Below are positions 60,401 through 64,000 of a stretch of 64,000 nt of DNA, piece by piece (within the stretch, counting starts at the first letter, position 1; each line of letters opens with the position of its first letter). The DNA lies in contig NW_026947506.1 in NCBI RefSeq assembly GCF_034190915.1, positions 30,013,248-30,077,247 of the forward strand, in the 5' to 3' direction. The position numbers and the translations under genes were made by a program. The notes under the pieces are model-generated. The model ran no database searches. It was not told the DNA's origin and saw nothing but the letters and a program-made list of their open reading frames with translations. Source of the DNA: Cavia porcellus (Eukaryota; Chordata; Mammalia; Rodentia; Caviidae).

Positions 60401-60524
60401 GGGCAGCATGCTGTTCCCAGATCTCCTGGTGCGCGAGACGGAGGCTGTCGTACATAAGCACCGCTCAGCCACGTACTGTGAGCAGCTCCTGCAGCACGTG
60501 CAGGCCACTGCAGCCGCACAGTGA
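11789..60524 (+). CDS. DNAAF5: DNAAF5 (HEATR2), dynein axonemal assembly factor 5; 13 coding exons
   Basis: Cytoplasmic HEAT-repeat protein needed to preassemble outer and inner dynein arms before transport into motile cilia; human loss causes primary ciliary dyskinesia (family knowledge). Seen here: join(11789..12365, 13086..13270, 19553..19677, 20342..20457, 33449..33681, 35787..35999, 40318..40461, 42738..42906, 48818..48965, 52337..52487, 53299..53455, 56199..56390, 60388..60524). Every intron is GT-AG, phases are consistent, and the sum is 2547 nt, i.e. 848 residues plus TGA. Landmarks matching the human protein as I recall it are [105 protein letters not shown] HEAT helices (here [13 protein letters not shown]), [19 protein letters not shown] and [16 protein letters not shown]. 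The leucine-rich helical pairs are HEAT repeats throughout. The start ATG has A at -3 and G at +4. No disabling lesion is seen, so a functional gene is likely. Confidence 0.98.
12366..13085 (+). other. DNAAF5: DNAAF5 intron 1
   Basis: GT-AG intron of 720 bases. Nothing else recognised in it; unlike the larger introns it has no clear SINE. Confidence 0.95.
13086..13270 (+). CDS. DNAAF5: DNAAF5 exon 2 (residues 193-254)
   Basis: Acceptor CCCCAG|ACCACTT; donor ACTCAG|GTAAAG. It encodes [20 protein letters not shown] and then [13 protein letters not shown] and [19 protein letters not shown], a HEAT-repeat segment nearly identical to the human protein. It ends in phase 0. Confidence 0.97.
13807..13917 (+). 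repeat. Young tRNA-Ala(TGC)-like SINE with 16-bp target duplication
   Basis: A box 'tagctcagcggcataagc', anticodon arm 'cctgccttgcaagcagg' with TGC in the loop, B box 'agttcgatccc', A-rich tail. Flanked by a perfect direct repeat AAACTGCACAGCAGCA (13791-13806 and 13918-13933). Confidence 0.95.
16550..17473 (+). pseudogene. L1 ORF1-like protein gene, broken
   Basis: RNA-binding ORF1p of L1. An intact stretch of 104 codons (16638-16952) encodes the coiled coil ([40 protein letters not shown]). After a frame break the RRM/C-terminal half follows ([14 protein letters not shown], then [20 protein letters not shown] to about 17473). At least one frameshift and a stop at 16950 disable it. Confidence 0.85.
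18404..18518 (-). repeat. Young tRNA-Ala-like SINE, minus strand, nested in the half-L1 tail
   Basis: T-run, 'cctttttatcggtactgggg', 'gatcgaactcatgactgcct', 'gccgctgagctaaaccccca'. Target duplication TGTATTCTG (18395-18403 and 18519-18527). Confidence 0.92.
18883..19552. other. Unassigned intronic sequence
   Basis: No repeat or gene recognised. A long minus-strand open frame spans it and exon 3, but it starts inside the retroelement tail and has no family resemblance. A 15-bp tandem pair lies at 19336-19365. Confidence 0.5.
19553..19677 (+). CDS. DNAAF5: DNAAF5 exon 3 (residues 255-296 part)
   Basis: Acceptor GCATGCAG|GTACGACAGG; donor ACTAG|GTGAGT. It encodes [18 protein letters not shown] followed by [19 protein letters not shown]. 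It ends in phase 2; the Arg codon is completed by exon 4. An antisense open frame over this exon is treated as spurious. Confidence 0.97.
19678..20341 (+). other. DNAAF5: DNAAF5 intron 3
   Basis: 664-base GT-AG intron, the shortest, containing one B1+ID SINE. Confidence 0.95.
19885..20092 (-). repeat. B1+ID heterodimer SINE, minus strand
   Basis: Reversed ID 'tgctggggattgagcccaag' then reversed B1 'gacaggatctcactaactgg' to 'gtgctgggattacaggtatg'. It contains a 14-bp internal tandem 'ttgaatttgcaa'. Confidence 0.85.
20342..20457 (+). CDS. DNAAF5: DNAAF5 exon 4 (residues 296-335 part)
   Basis: Acceptor TGCACAG|GCAGTTGG; donor CGCAAG|GTGAGC. It encodes [20 protein letters not shown] followed by [18 protein letters not shown]. 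The proline-rich end is the linker between the N-terminal and central HEAT blocks. It ends in phase 1. Confidence 0.96.
21645..21832 (-). repeat. B1+ID heterodimer SINE, minus strand
   Basis: Degraded reversed ID 'actgaggtacatccccagca' followed by reversed B1 'gggacagagtcttactaggt'. Confidence 0.8.
22385..22545 (+). repeat. B1-type SINE with internal duplication
   Basis: 'ccaagcatggtagcacacac', 'gtgaattcaagacccaccta', 'tgagttcaagaccattctga', A-rich tail. Confidence 0.85.
22840..23460. mobile_element. Possible L1 3'-region debris
   Basis: 'cagtttatgcccctaaaatg' plus 'gccatcatcacctctataac' and 'ttgagaattcattgtgtatt' recall old L1 3' regions (similar words occur at 62.33-62.60 kb). Assignment is weak. 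Confidence 0.35.
24700..24865 (-). repeat. B1 SINE, minus strand, with (TTTG)n tail
   Basis: (TTTG)n at 24718-24746 then 'gctctgtgacccaggcaggc' and 'gtagatgggattgcaggcat'. Confidence 0.85.
25625..25765 (-). mobile_element. Transposase-like fragment (mariner-type C-terminus?), minus strand
   Basis: The reverse complement reads [19 protein letters not shown] and then a KESILRG-type end. The pattern (acidic-FQ/W..F.KWQE ... GE.FE) recalls the C-terminal part of mariner-family transposases. It is mirrored by a related + strand copy at 25880-26040. Confidence 0.45.
25880..26040 (+). mobile_element. Transposase-like fragment (mariner-type C-terminus?), plus strand
   Basis: LKDTYG, then in another frame [13 protein letters not shown], a stop, [14 protein letters not shown]. 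It shares 'agtggcaagaat' and 'attttgag' blocks with the reverse complement of 25625-25765, so the two form an inverted repeat with a spacer of about 115 bases. Stops and a frame shift show it is dead. Confidence 0.45.
26400..26548 (-). repeat. B1-type SINE, minus strand
   Basis: (GTT)n, 'tgtttcgctatgtaattcag', 'caagtgctgggattacaggc'. Confidence 0.85.
27001..27310 (+). repeat. L1 5' UTR tandem monomers (about 4 units)
   Basis: Related units begin near 27002, 27084, 27151 and 27231, each with 'gggaggcag'-type start, 'ctggc/ccctg', 'cactccagc' and a 'atctg.aga.actgcc' block. Rodent L1 promoters are commonly built of such monomers. Confidence 0.6.
27484..28556 (+). pseudogene. L1 ORF1-like protein gene, broken and interrupted by a SINE
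   Basis: [20 protein letters not shown] opens a coiled-coil N-terminus and [12 protein letters not shown] follows, with several stops (for example after DIDLKK). The central part has [15 protein letters not shown] text and a tRNA SINE at 28242-28356 inside the C-terminal domain. The end resumes [18 protein letters not shown] and '[17 protein letters not shown]'-like sequence. Clearly related to the ORF1 at 16.55-17.47 kb. Confidence 0.8.
28242..28356 (-). repeat. Young tRNA-Ala-like SINE, minus strand, inside L1 ORF1
   Basis: T-run, 'accagcgatagaactcacaa', 'atgctgctgagctaaatccc'. Perfect 14-bp target duplication AGTAATTCAAGTCT (28228-28241 and 28357-28370). Confidence 0.95.
28800..29635. other. 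Unassigned segment within the L1-derived element
   Basis: Between the ORF2 start remnant and the L1 3' block. 28930-29400 has repeated 'atgagtccag/atgagtccaac' and 'ccagagc' words, but no family is recognised. Confidence 0.4.
29640..29935 (+). mobile_element. L1 3'-end block
   Basis: 'caactgcagaatggataaga', 'tacaatagaaagctactcag' and 'gggtgaaatggttcagagtc' match the conserved 3' end region of mammalian L1s. Confidence 0.75.
29957..30067 (+). repeat. Young tRNA-Ala-like SINE
   Basis: 'ggggatttagctcagtggca', 'gagttcgatccccggtacgg', A-rich tail. Inserted at the start of the tandem-repeat tail. Confidence 0.92.
30068..31021 (+). repeat. Tandem 145-153-bp repeat tail (five units)
   Basis: The anchor 'cattatggta' (or one-base variants) begins at about 30171, 30457, 30604, 30749 and 30902. 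Once the SINE at 30258-30389 is removed the first interval also fits about 150. Each unit contains 'ttgttttgaag', 'cattgttttgtttt' and 'ttgattttat'. Units 2 and 4 resemble each other more than 3 and 5, suggesting a two-unit higher-order repeat of about 292-298 bp. Confidence 0.85.
30258..30389 (-). repeat. Young tRNA-Ala-like SINE, minus strand, with long T-run, in the tandem tail
   Basis: T-run of about 30, 'cctttttatcggtaccgggg', 'cttatgctgctgagctaaat'. Short direct repeat CTATTTT on both sides. Confidence 0.92.
31450..31602 (+). repeat. B1-type SINE with internal duplication
   Basis: 'aatcccagcactcaggaggc', 'gagttcgagaccagcctagg', 'gctcaaggccagcctgaact', long A-tail. Confidence 0.9.
31605..31692 (+). 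repeat. Classic ID-type SINE
   Basis: 'ggtgtggctcaatggtagag' A box and 'gggctcaactcctacc' B box; lacks the 'gcataag' variant of the younger family. Confidence 0.8.
31700..31815 (+). repeat. B1 monomer SINE
   Basis: 'ggctggatatagtggcacat', 'gctgaggcaggagaatctca', A-rich end. Confidence 0.8.
31853..31937 (+). repeat. tRNA-Ala-like SINE
   Basis: 'ggggatttagctcaatggca', 'gtcgtgagttcgatccccag', A-tail. Confidence 0.9.
32328..32455 (+). repeat. B1 monomer SINE, degraded
   Basis: 'gccagctgtggtggtgtaca' and 'tggcaagttcgagcctaacc'. Confidence 0.7.
32466..32575 (+). repeat. Young tRNA-Ala-like SINE
   Basis: 'ggggatttagctcagcagca', 'gtggtcgtgaattccatccc', A-tail. Short 'gtgcag' on both sides. Confidence 0.9.
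32588..32742 (+). repeat. B1-type SINE with internal duplication
   Basis: 'ggtgtggtggcacactcctg', 'ttcaaggtcagcctaggctc', 'agttcaaggccagcctgaac'. Confidence 0.9.
32745..32825 (+). repeat. Degraded ID-like SINE
   Basis: 'tctgcagttcagggcaaagt' and 'tccctgggttcagtcctaag' resemble a worn ID unit. Confidence 0.45.
33449..33681 (+). CDS. DNAAF5: DNAAF5 exon 5 (residues 335-412)
   Basis: Acceptor CACCCTAG|TGAGCCGCC; donor AGCAGT|GTGAGT. It encodes [20 protein letters not shown], then [20 protein letters not shown], and ends DEEAAVVSS. The first residues (VSRP) differ from human HERRP, but the rest is strongly conserved. It ends in phase 0 and follows the largest intron, about 13 kb. Confidence 0.97.
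34470..34612 (-). repeat. B1-type SINE, minus strand
   Basis: T-run, 'ctgagacagagttcactata', 'gcaggctgacttcgaactta', 'tattaggattataagcatgt'. Confidence 0.8.
34862..35226 (+). mobile_element. MaLR/ORR1-like solo LTR
   Basis: 'gttgagatctaaaatgtccc' opening, 'cttagaggaagtgggttatt', 'tctggttgccatggattgaa', ending 'cagctaactaacaca'. This order is typical of rodent MaLR LTRs. Confidence 0.6.
35473..35580 (-). repeat. Young tRNA-Ala-like SINE, minus strand
   Basis: 'catttttatcggtaccaggg', 'gatcgaactcacgactacct', 'gccactgagctaaatcccca'. 'gatgcag' occurs on both sides. Confidence 0.92.
35787..35999 (+). CDS. DNAAF5: DNAAF5 exon 6 (residues 413-483)
   Basis: Acceptor CTAACAG|TGCACAAG; donor GAAAAC|GTAAGA. 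It encodes [20 protein letters not shown], then [20 protein letters not shown] and [12 protein letters not shown]. It is exactly 71 codons, phase 0 at both ends. Confidence 0.97.
37128..37310 (-). repeat. B1-type SINE with internal duplication and (GTTTTT)n tail, minus strand
   Basis: (GTTTTT)n at about 37130-37165, 'gagacagggtctctctatgc', 'taggctggtctcgaactcgc', 'gctaggattacaggcatgag'. Confidence 0.92.
37725..37853 (-). repeat. Young tRNA-Ala-like SINE, minus strand, 13-bp target duplication
   Basis: Long T-run, 'cgtttttatcggtaccaggg', 'gcttatgccactgagctaaa'. Perfect direct repeat CAGAGTCATTTCT (37712-37724 and 37854-37866). Confidence 0.95.
38588..38680 (+). repeat. tRNA-derived SINE, older copy
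   Basis: 'ggggatataactcagtgaca', 'gaggtcatgagttcatttcc', (AAT)n tail. Confidence 0.8.
38737..38897 (+). repeat. B1-type SINE with internal duplication
   Basis: 'ggctgggtatggtggcgcac', 'gggaccagcctgggctacaa', 'aaaggccagcctgaactgca'. Confidence 0.9.
39305..39402 (-). repeat. tRNA-derived SINE, minus strand
   Basis: 'gtaccagggatcagactcat', 'tgcttgccaggcaggtactt', 'gctgacctaaatcg'. Confidence 0.8.
39480..39572 (-). repeat. Classic ID-type SINE, minus strand
   Basis: 'cggattgaactcaggccctt', 'gccactgaggtagatcccca'. Confidence 0.8.
40318..40461 (+). CDS. DNAAF5: DNAAF5 exon 7 (residues 484-531)
   Basis: Acceptor TCTTCCAG|GATGTCTAC; donor GACAAG|GTAAGG. It encodes [20 protein letters not shown] and then [19 protein letters not shown]. 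It is 48 codons, phase 0 at both ends. Confidence 0.97.
41070..41278 (-). repeat. B1+ID heterodimer SINE, minus strand, degraded
   Basis: Reversed ID 'aataagctacatccttagcc' then reversed B1 'ttttttgagacactaagttt'. Confidence 0.75.
42508..42690 (+). repeat. B1+ID heterodimer SINE
   Basis: B1 'ctagatgtggtggcacatgc', A-run, then ID 3' half 'tgggttcaatccctagtata'. Lies just upstream of the exon 8 acceptor. Confidence 0.85.
42738..42906 (+). CDS. DNAAF5: DNAAF5 exon 8 (residues 532-588 part)
   Basis: Acceptor TCTTACAG|GCTCGGG; donor CAGTCAG|GTGAGT. It encodes [20 protein letters not shown], then [19 protein letters not shown] and [12 protein letters not shown]. It ends in phase 1. Confidence 0.97.
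43405..43495 (-). repeat. ID-type SINE, minus strand
   Basis: 'cagtactggggctgaaaccc', 'accactgagccatacccca'. Confidence 0.8.
46479..46632 (+). repeat. Copy A of a 154-bp direct duplication
   Basis: Aligns without gaps to 47275-47428 with only two differences that I count. Begins 'cttcctggagtaccttccag'. Confidence 0.9.
47096..47200 (+). repeat. Degenerate tandem pair of about 50 bp
   Basis: Two units each starting 'gttctat' and ending 'cacagcctg', with 'tgtcat/tgtcact' in the middle. Confidence 0.55.
47275..47428 (+). repeat. Copy B of a 154-bp direct duplication
   Basis: 796 bases downstream of copy A, with two differences (gaccTgtt/gaccTttt region and caggTcc/caggCcc). Confidence 0.9.
48356..48399 (+). 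repeat. 19-bp tandem repeat, 2.2 copies
   Basis: Unit 'ctgcaaaattgtggacaca', perfect. Confidence 0.9.
48428..48540 (-). repeat. (GT)n microsatellite plus ID-type SINE, minus strand
   Basis: Pure GT run to about 48466, then 'tgctggggagcaaacccagt' and 'gcactgagccacaacctggc'. Confidence 0.88.
48818..48965 (+). CDS. DNAAF5: DNAAF5 exon 9 (residues 588-637 part)
   Basis: Acceptor TGTTCCAG|GCCCGGC; donor CCAGGG|GTAGGC. It encodes [20 protein letters not shown], then [20 protein letters not shown] and Q. It ends in phase 2. The donor (GTAGGC) is weaker than its neighbours, but the frame joins exon 10 exactly. Confidence 0.96.
48966..52336 (+). other. DNAAF5: DNAAF5 intron 9
   Basis: 3.4 kb. A C-rich run near 49089-49100 and one B1 (51255-51395). 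Otherwise unassigned, including 49.2-51.2 kb. Confidence 0.95.
51255..51398 (+). repeat. B1-type SINE with internal duplication
   Basis: 'cagcacatgggaggccgagg', 'caagttcgagaccagcccta', 'gagtttaaggcaagcctgga'. Confidence 0.88.
52337..52487 (+). CDS. DNAAF5: DNAAF5 exon 10 (residues 637-687)
   Basis: Acceptor GACTACAG|GCAGTTTTG; donor AAGCAG|GTAGGG. It encodes [20 protein letters not shown], then [19 protein letters not shown] and ILSTKQ. It ends in phase 0. Confidence 0.97.
52488..53298 (+). other. DNAAF5: DNAAF5 intron 10
   Basis: 811 bases, one B1 monomer (52690-52788); remainder unassigned. Confidence 0.95.
52690..52788 (-). repeat. B1 monomer SINE, minus strand
   Basis: 'tttgagacaaggtctcacta', 'gtgctgggattataggtttg', lacking part of the middle. 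Confidence 0.85.
53299..53455 (+). CDS. DNAAF5: DNAAF5 exon 11 (residues 688-740 part)
   Basis: Acceptor GTTCCAG|GTGCAGGA; donor ATCCTG|GTAAGA. It encodes [20 protein letters not shown], then [16 protein letters not shown] and KFIKIYP. It ends in phase 1. Confidence 0.97.
55088..55131 (+). repeat. 22-bp perfect tandem duplication
   Basis: Unit 'gtccagaattggagttggca' plus 'tc', twice in a row. Confidence 0.92.
55742..55880 (+). repeat. B1+ID heterodimer SINE, degraded
   Basis: 'gtctgggagtctgtggcagg' (B1) then 'cctgggtttagtccccagta' (ID). Confidence 0.75.
56199..56390 (+). CDS. DNAAF5: DNAAF5 exon 12 (residues 740-804 part)
   Basis: Acceptor CCCTCCAG|AGCTCTTA; donor TCTTAG|GTGAGC. It encodes [20 protein letters not shown], then [19 protein letters not shown]. 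Counting back from the C-terminus, Leu788 (in RELLVHL) corresponds to human Leu795, the residue I recall as mutated to Pro in a ciliary dyskinesia family. It is Leu here. It ends in phase 1. Confidence 0.97.
56590..56705 (+). repeat. MIR-like 3' end
   Basis: 'cacaatgcctaccacataat' and 'ggcatgcaataaatgttctt' match the MIR core/3' end ('cacagtgcctggcacatagt...caataaatgtt'). Confidence 0.6.
56845..57226 (+). mobile_element. LTR-like repeat, same family as 5359-5719
   Basis: It starts 'tgtcttggttacttttctct' and contains 'gagacaaaataccaaacacc', 'gaaagttttatttaactcgt' and 'gaggtttcaatccataaatg'. It ends near 'acacaagccataacag'. Confidence 0.6.
57455..57612 (+). repeat. B1-type SINE with internal duplication
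   Basis: 'gccaggtatggtggtgcaca', 'gtttgaggccagcctgggct', 'agtataagaccagcctgaac'. Confidence 0.92.
58795..58920 (+). repeat. L2/MIR-like 3' end
   Basis: 'tagctggcgtgcagtagatt' and 'tgttgagtggatcagcatca' plus 'atgaatg' resemble the L2/MIR ending. Confidence 0.4.
59998..60102 (-). repeat. Young tRNA-Ala-like SINE, minus strand
   Basis: 'cctttttatcggtaccgggg', 'gattgaactcacaactgcct', 'cttatgccgctgagctaaat'. Confidence 0.92.
60388..60524 (+). CDS. DNAAF5: DNAAF5 exon 13 (last coding exon, residues 804-848, stop)
   Basis: Acceptor GTTTTGCAG|AGGTGCTC. It encodes [20 protein letters not shown], then [20 protein letters not shown] and TAAAQ, followed by TGA at 60522-60524. The C-terminus has the same length as the human protein in this exon. 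Confidence 0.97.
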
Positions 60525-61090
60525 CCATGTGCCAGCATCCAGCAGCTCTGTGGCCTTGAACCTGTATCTGCAGGGCACACGTGTCGGCAGCCCAGATGCA
60601 CCACAGCACAAGGAAGGCACCCGAGACACCACCCGCCACTCACCCTCCCGACCGTGCTTCTGGCCAGCAATATCTGAGTGACGTCAATGAGTGGGTTTTG
60701 TATTTTTATGTGTCAGAGAGGCCTCCCTATGTGTGTATGTCTGTTGAAGCTAAAACTAAATGTCACCTGCTCCCACACTGTCAGCCAAATCAGCTAGTTT
60801 CTCATGTACTCCACAATTCTGTCCTGCTTAAATGCCCTCCAAGAAAGTTCTTAACTATTAAAACAAAAAGTGATTAGAAAAAAAACTTTATCATTCTTTG
60901 AGTTCTGGCTCAGACCACCAGGAATTTGAAGGCTTGACTGTTATCACTGAAATCTTACCCATTTAAATACATTGGAACATGGTTATAGTATTTTTAAGTT
61001 GCAATGCTGACAGTATTGTGATAGAACATTCAGACCTCATTCTGGTCACTTTCTTAGCAGCAATAAAATAAGATTGTATTTTATTCTCCA
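60525..61090 (+). other. DNAAF5: DNAAF5 3' UTR (approximate end)
   Basis: Non-coding sequence after the TGA. The first good poly(A) signal is AATAAA at 61062-61067, so cleavage is expected about 15-30 bases later. The exact cleavage site is inferred. Confidence 0.7.
61062..61067 (+). promoter_or_regulatory. Canonical poly(A) signal of DNAAF5
   Basis: AATAAA in 'gcagcaataaaataag', about 540 bases after the stop codon. T-rich sequence follows. No earlier canonical hexamer is seen in the 3' UTR. Confidence 0.7.
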
Positions 61091-61342
61091 GCATGTTCTA
61101 TATCTAAGTGCCTAAAAGATTGTAAGGGGGATATTGTTTCCTTAAGGCAATATTTATATTAACACAGCAGGAAAGGCTGTTATATTTTTTACTAACCACA
61201 TATTAATATTTGTGCTCTGATGTTGAGATTTTAATTAAATTATTCAAATTATTTTCCTATTTTTATGACTTGATAATTGACTTTTTTTGGAAACAGCTAA
61301 TGCTTTCTGAACTTTAGCCCGAGTTACTCCAGCCTCAAGAAT

Positions 61343-61435
61343 TATGAGCCGTGGGCTGAGGCAGTAGCTCAGGTGGATAAAGTGTGTGTTCAGCAGCCAC
61401 AGGCCCTGCAAACTCCCAGCCCCTAGCACAAAAAT
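61343..61435 (+). repeat. Degraded ID-like SINE
   Basis: 'gcagtagctcaggtggataa' and 'agcacaaaaatgaaag'. Confidence 0.45.
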
Positions 61436-62319
61436 GAAAGAATTCTGGGCTACATGGGCTTTGTCCACTATTGCTGGCTGTAATATCTCCTCTGGCCACC
61501 AGGTGGCAGGAGCTCCAAATGGGTCAGGGCATCGTGACGTGGTCTTGGCACCTCTAGGGTTTACCTTGAGAAGTGTGGGGTAAAGGGGCAGAGGAGGCCA
61601 GCCTTGGGGAGATGCGCCCCTTGCACCATAGCCCAACTGACTGCAGCCCCTGGACACTGAATGTCACCTCTGCCCTTTCCTTGGCTCTGCTGCCCTCAAG
61701 CTCCATCCCTGTCCTCAGTGACTGCAGAGATTCAGGAAGCCCTTAGAGAGGGCCTTCCCCAGTACCCTCCATCTTTTGTGTCCCCTGCCGTTTCCTTGAA
61801 GGGCCCTTAAGGCCCACCCATGCAGTCCCCACCCTTGTCTGAACCAGTCTACTGGCATCTTTACCTGGAAACTTATTAGAAATGAAGTTAGGCGGCCTCC
61901 GCCCAGACCCATCCCTGCCCCAGGTATGAGGGCCCAGACACTGCCATCCATCGGATGGATGGATCCTCGTCTCCGTCTCAGGGACCAAAAGTGAACGGCT
62001 GAGATCTTGGCTGAGTGACCAGGCACAGGGACTCGGCACGGGTACTGCAATGGTGTGGGAAGGACCAGCGGTGCCTTGTGGTCTCCATTTATCTCCAGAG
62101 GAGCTACTGAGAGAGAACTGTTTGTGGTCAGCAGGTGTGAGAAGGACCCAAACCCGGCCACACCGGAAACAGCGTTAATTCTGTGAAATTCCTGTAAATT
62201 CATGCAAGTCAGTTAGCAAATGTTTACAGAGCCCTCTGTGCCGGGCACCAGCTGGTGAAGGAGCAGCTCAGCCCCTGAAGTCTGCCTTAACCGCATTACT
62301 GAGCTACAGTTTCTAGACT

Positions 62320-62610
62320 GTAAAATTCTCCTGTTCTAAGTGGACAGTTCAGGGAGTTTTAATAAATTTGTATTGTTCAGCCATCACCACAGCTATGACC
62401 TTCTGTCACCGCCTAGCTCTCTATGCCAATTGCTGTTGATCCTCACTTGCCCTCTAGCCCTGGGAAACTGCCAATCTGCTTTTGGTCTCAGTGGTTTCAC
62501 CTTTTCTAATATTTCATATATGAAGGGAATCATGCAATCTGTGGCCCCATATGTCCGCCTTTTTTCACTGGGCAGAGTTCTTTTGAGATTGGTTATCCAG
62601 CTCAAACTAA
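62320..62610 (+). mobile_element. Old L1 3'-region debris
   Basis: 'ttgttcagccatcaccacag', 'cagtggtttcaccttttcta' and 'gaagggaatcatgcaatctg' follow the order of an old L1 3' UTR ('gcaaccatcaccacc...gtggaatcatacagta'). Confidence 0.6.
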
Positions 62611-62742
62611 TTTGTAATTAGAAACCTGACCAACAATGGGTGATGTTCTTCACTCTCCACACACCAGGTTCTTCTACAGAGAGAACCCTAGGTCCAGAAT
62701 AATGTTCAGGATGTCAAAGAAAGTGGTTGATCAGAAAGGTTT

Positions 62743-62900
62743 CTTAGCTGGGCATAGTGGTAGACACCTGTAATTCCAGCATTCAGGAGGGTGAGGCCGG
62801 AGGATTGTCAAGAGTTTGACACTAGCCTGGGCATCCTAAGCGAATTCAAGGCCAGCCTGCTCGATATAGCGAAACCTTGTCCCCCACCCACCCAAAGAAG
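62743..62900 (+). repeat. B1-type SINE with internal duplication
   Basis: 'gctgggcatagtggtagaca', 'gtttgacactagcctgggca', 'attcaaggccagcctgctcg'. Confidence 0.88.
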
Positions 62901-63782
62901 TTGTCTTGTTAGGAAACGAAAACAAAAAGACGTGTACAAAAGCATTTGTAGTGACTATATTCAAATCCTAAACTGGAAATAAGCCAAAAATCCACTGACA
63001 GTAGTGAACAGATAAGCCATAGTATAGCCACATAGCAGAACAACGCTGCAGTCAGAGGGAACAAATGACTGATACACACTTTGACACGGGTGGTACTCAC
63101 AGATGTCAGGCTGAACTGGACAAGCCTGATGTGAGAGAACATAGCATATAATTTCTTCTGTGTGGGGTTGCAAAGCTGCCTGCAGTAACTCTACAGTCAC
63201 AGAATCACTGGTAAATATAAGCATGGAAACTAAGAACTTGGAAAATTAAGGCGAAGGCTGAGTGCCGTGGTACGCTGTCTTCTTACTGTTACTGTTGTTG
63301 TTATTGTTGCTGCTGTGTGTGGTATCTTCTTTACCAGAAAGCTTGCATTCTAAAGCTAGATCTTTCTTCCTGACATCGCCTCACTTCCCAGGATTCTCTG
63401 AACAGTGCCATCCAGACACGGAGGCATTGCCCATGCGGTGCCGGTCAGGAGAGGCAATCGCTGGATGTTACCTAGGGTCATGGGCTGTCAATACCTTTTC
63501 CCTTAAAAGCTTTGAGTCATTTGTAATTTTCAAAGCATTTTCAGAGGCCACAGGCAGTGTTTGTATATCATAGAAGGGAGGCACTTCAGGTATTGTCTGT
63601 TTACCCTCCTCTCGCCCAGCCATGTCCTTGGCCTTGTACCTTAAGGGTCTAAGCTCTTCCCTATGACTCTTCCTATGAACAAATATGGCTCCAAGAGCTG
63701 GCTTGGACACTGAGGTTTGGTATCTGCCCCAAAGGTAAAAGCATTTGCTTATTTGTGCTTTGGTGTCTACACAGGGGTATTT

Positions 63783-63872
63783 TGTTTTGTTTTCTTCTTC
63801 TTTTATAGTGCTGGGGATTAAACCCAGGGTATTTTGCGTGCTATGCAAGTGCCACACCATCAAGCTCCCTGA
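63783..63872 (-). repeat. ID-type SINE, minus strand
   Basis: 'gtgctggggattaaacccag', 'gcgtgctatgcaagtgccac', ending 'cgcccagccc'. Confidence 0.82.
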
Positions 63873-64000
63873 CGCCCAGCCCTCAAAGGTTTTCTTAAAG
63901 TCTTGGAAAGTAATTTGAAGAGAGGCAGCACTCAGTGGGTCCTGGTTGACAACAAATGGTAGCTGGAGACAGACGAATCTATTTAGAAGGCTAGATGTTA

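Larger units (their letters stand above)
61095..64000. other. Downstream intergenic region, no gene recognised
   Basis: Holds a degraded ID-like unit (61.34-61.43 kb), old L1 3' debris (62.33-62.60 kb), a B1 (62.74-62.90 kb) and an ID (63.78-63.87 kb). No SUN1-like exon is visible. Confidence 0.65.

Noticed and set aside
61244..61657. 137-codon minus-strand frame downstream of DNAAF5, considered as an exon of a neighbour
   Set aside because: No similarity to SUN1 or any family I know; it spans a degraded SINE and lacks convincing splice sites.

Overview
The window is vertebrate, specifically mammalian and most likely rodent, nuclear DNA. It holds one recognisable protein gene whose 13 short exons are separated by GT-AG introns full of SINE, LINE and LTR repeats. 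The rodent signal comes from the repeats: Alu-monomer (B1-type) SINEs, many with an internal duplication of the 'gccagcct' block; ID-type tRNA-derived SINEs; B1+ID heterodimers; and L1 elements whose 5' ends carry tandem monomers. The squirrel-type and mouse B2 SINEs I would expect in those groups are not seen. A castorimorph (beaver or kangaroo-rat type) is my best guess, with low confidence.

The gene is DNAAF5 (HEATR2), on the + strand from 11789 to 60524. It encodes a HEAT-repeat protein of the cytoplasm that helps preassemble axonemal dynein arms. All 13 coding exons can be read and keep one frame, giving a predicted 848-residue protein (the human protein is 855). No frameshift or premature stop is visible, so the gene looks intact. 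Exon 1 lies in a CpG island (about 11.5-12.4 kb). The start codon sits in a YY1-type sequence, and an RFX/X-box-like sequence lies just upstream, which suits a ciliary gene. A poly(A) signal is at 61062-61067.

Layout: 1-11.5 kb is intergenic or upstream DNA made of L1, LTR and SINE debris. The CpG island and exon 1 occupy 11.5-12.4 kb. Exons 2-13 lie between 13.1 and 60.5 kb, in introns of 0.66 to 13 kb. 61.1-64 kb is downstream intergenic sequence with no recognised gene. In human the neighbours are PRKAR1B (divergent, upstream) and SUN1 (downstream), but no coding exon of either is recognisable here.

The most interesting material is a set of related L1-derived elements that share a T-rich 3' tail of roughly 145-153-bp tandem units. 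One (15682-18872) has L1 ORF1 but essentially no ORF2, like a 'half-L1', and is bounded by a 9-bp target duplication. One (about 27.0-31.0 kb) has 5' monomers, a broken ORF1 and ORF2 scraps. One (7522-8466) has no ORF at all, only two 5' repeat units joined to the tail, and is flanked by an 11-bp target duplication. A young tRNA-Ala(TGC)-like SINE family has repeatedly inserted into these elements and elsewhere, often with 13-16 bp perfect target duplications. Other oddities are a 154-bp near-identical direct duplication in intron 8 and an inverted pair of transposase-like fragments in intron 4.
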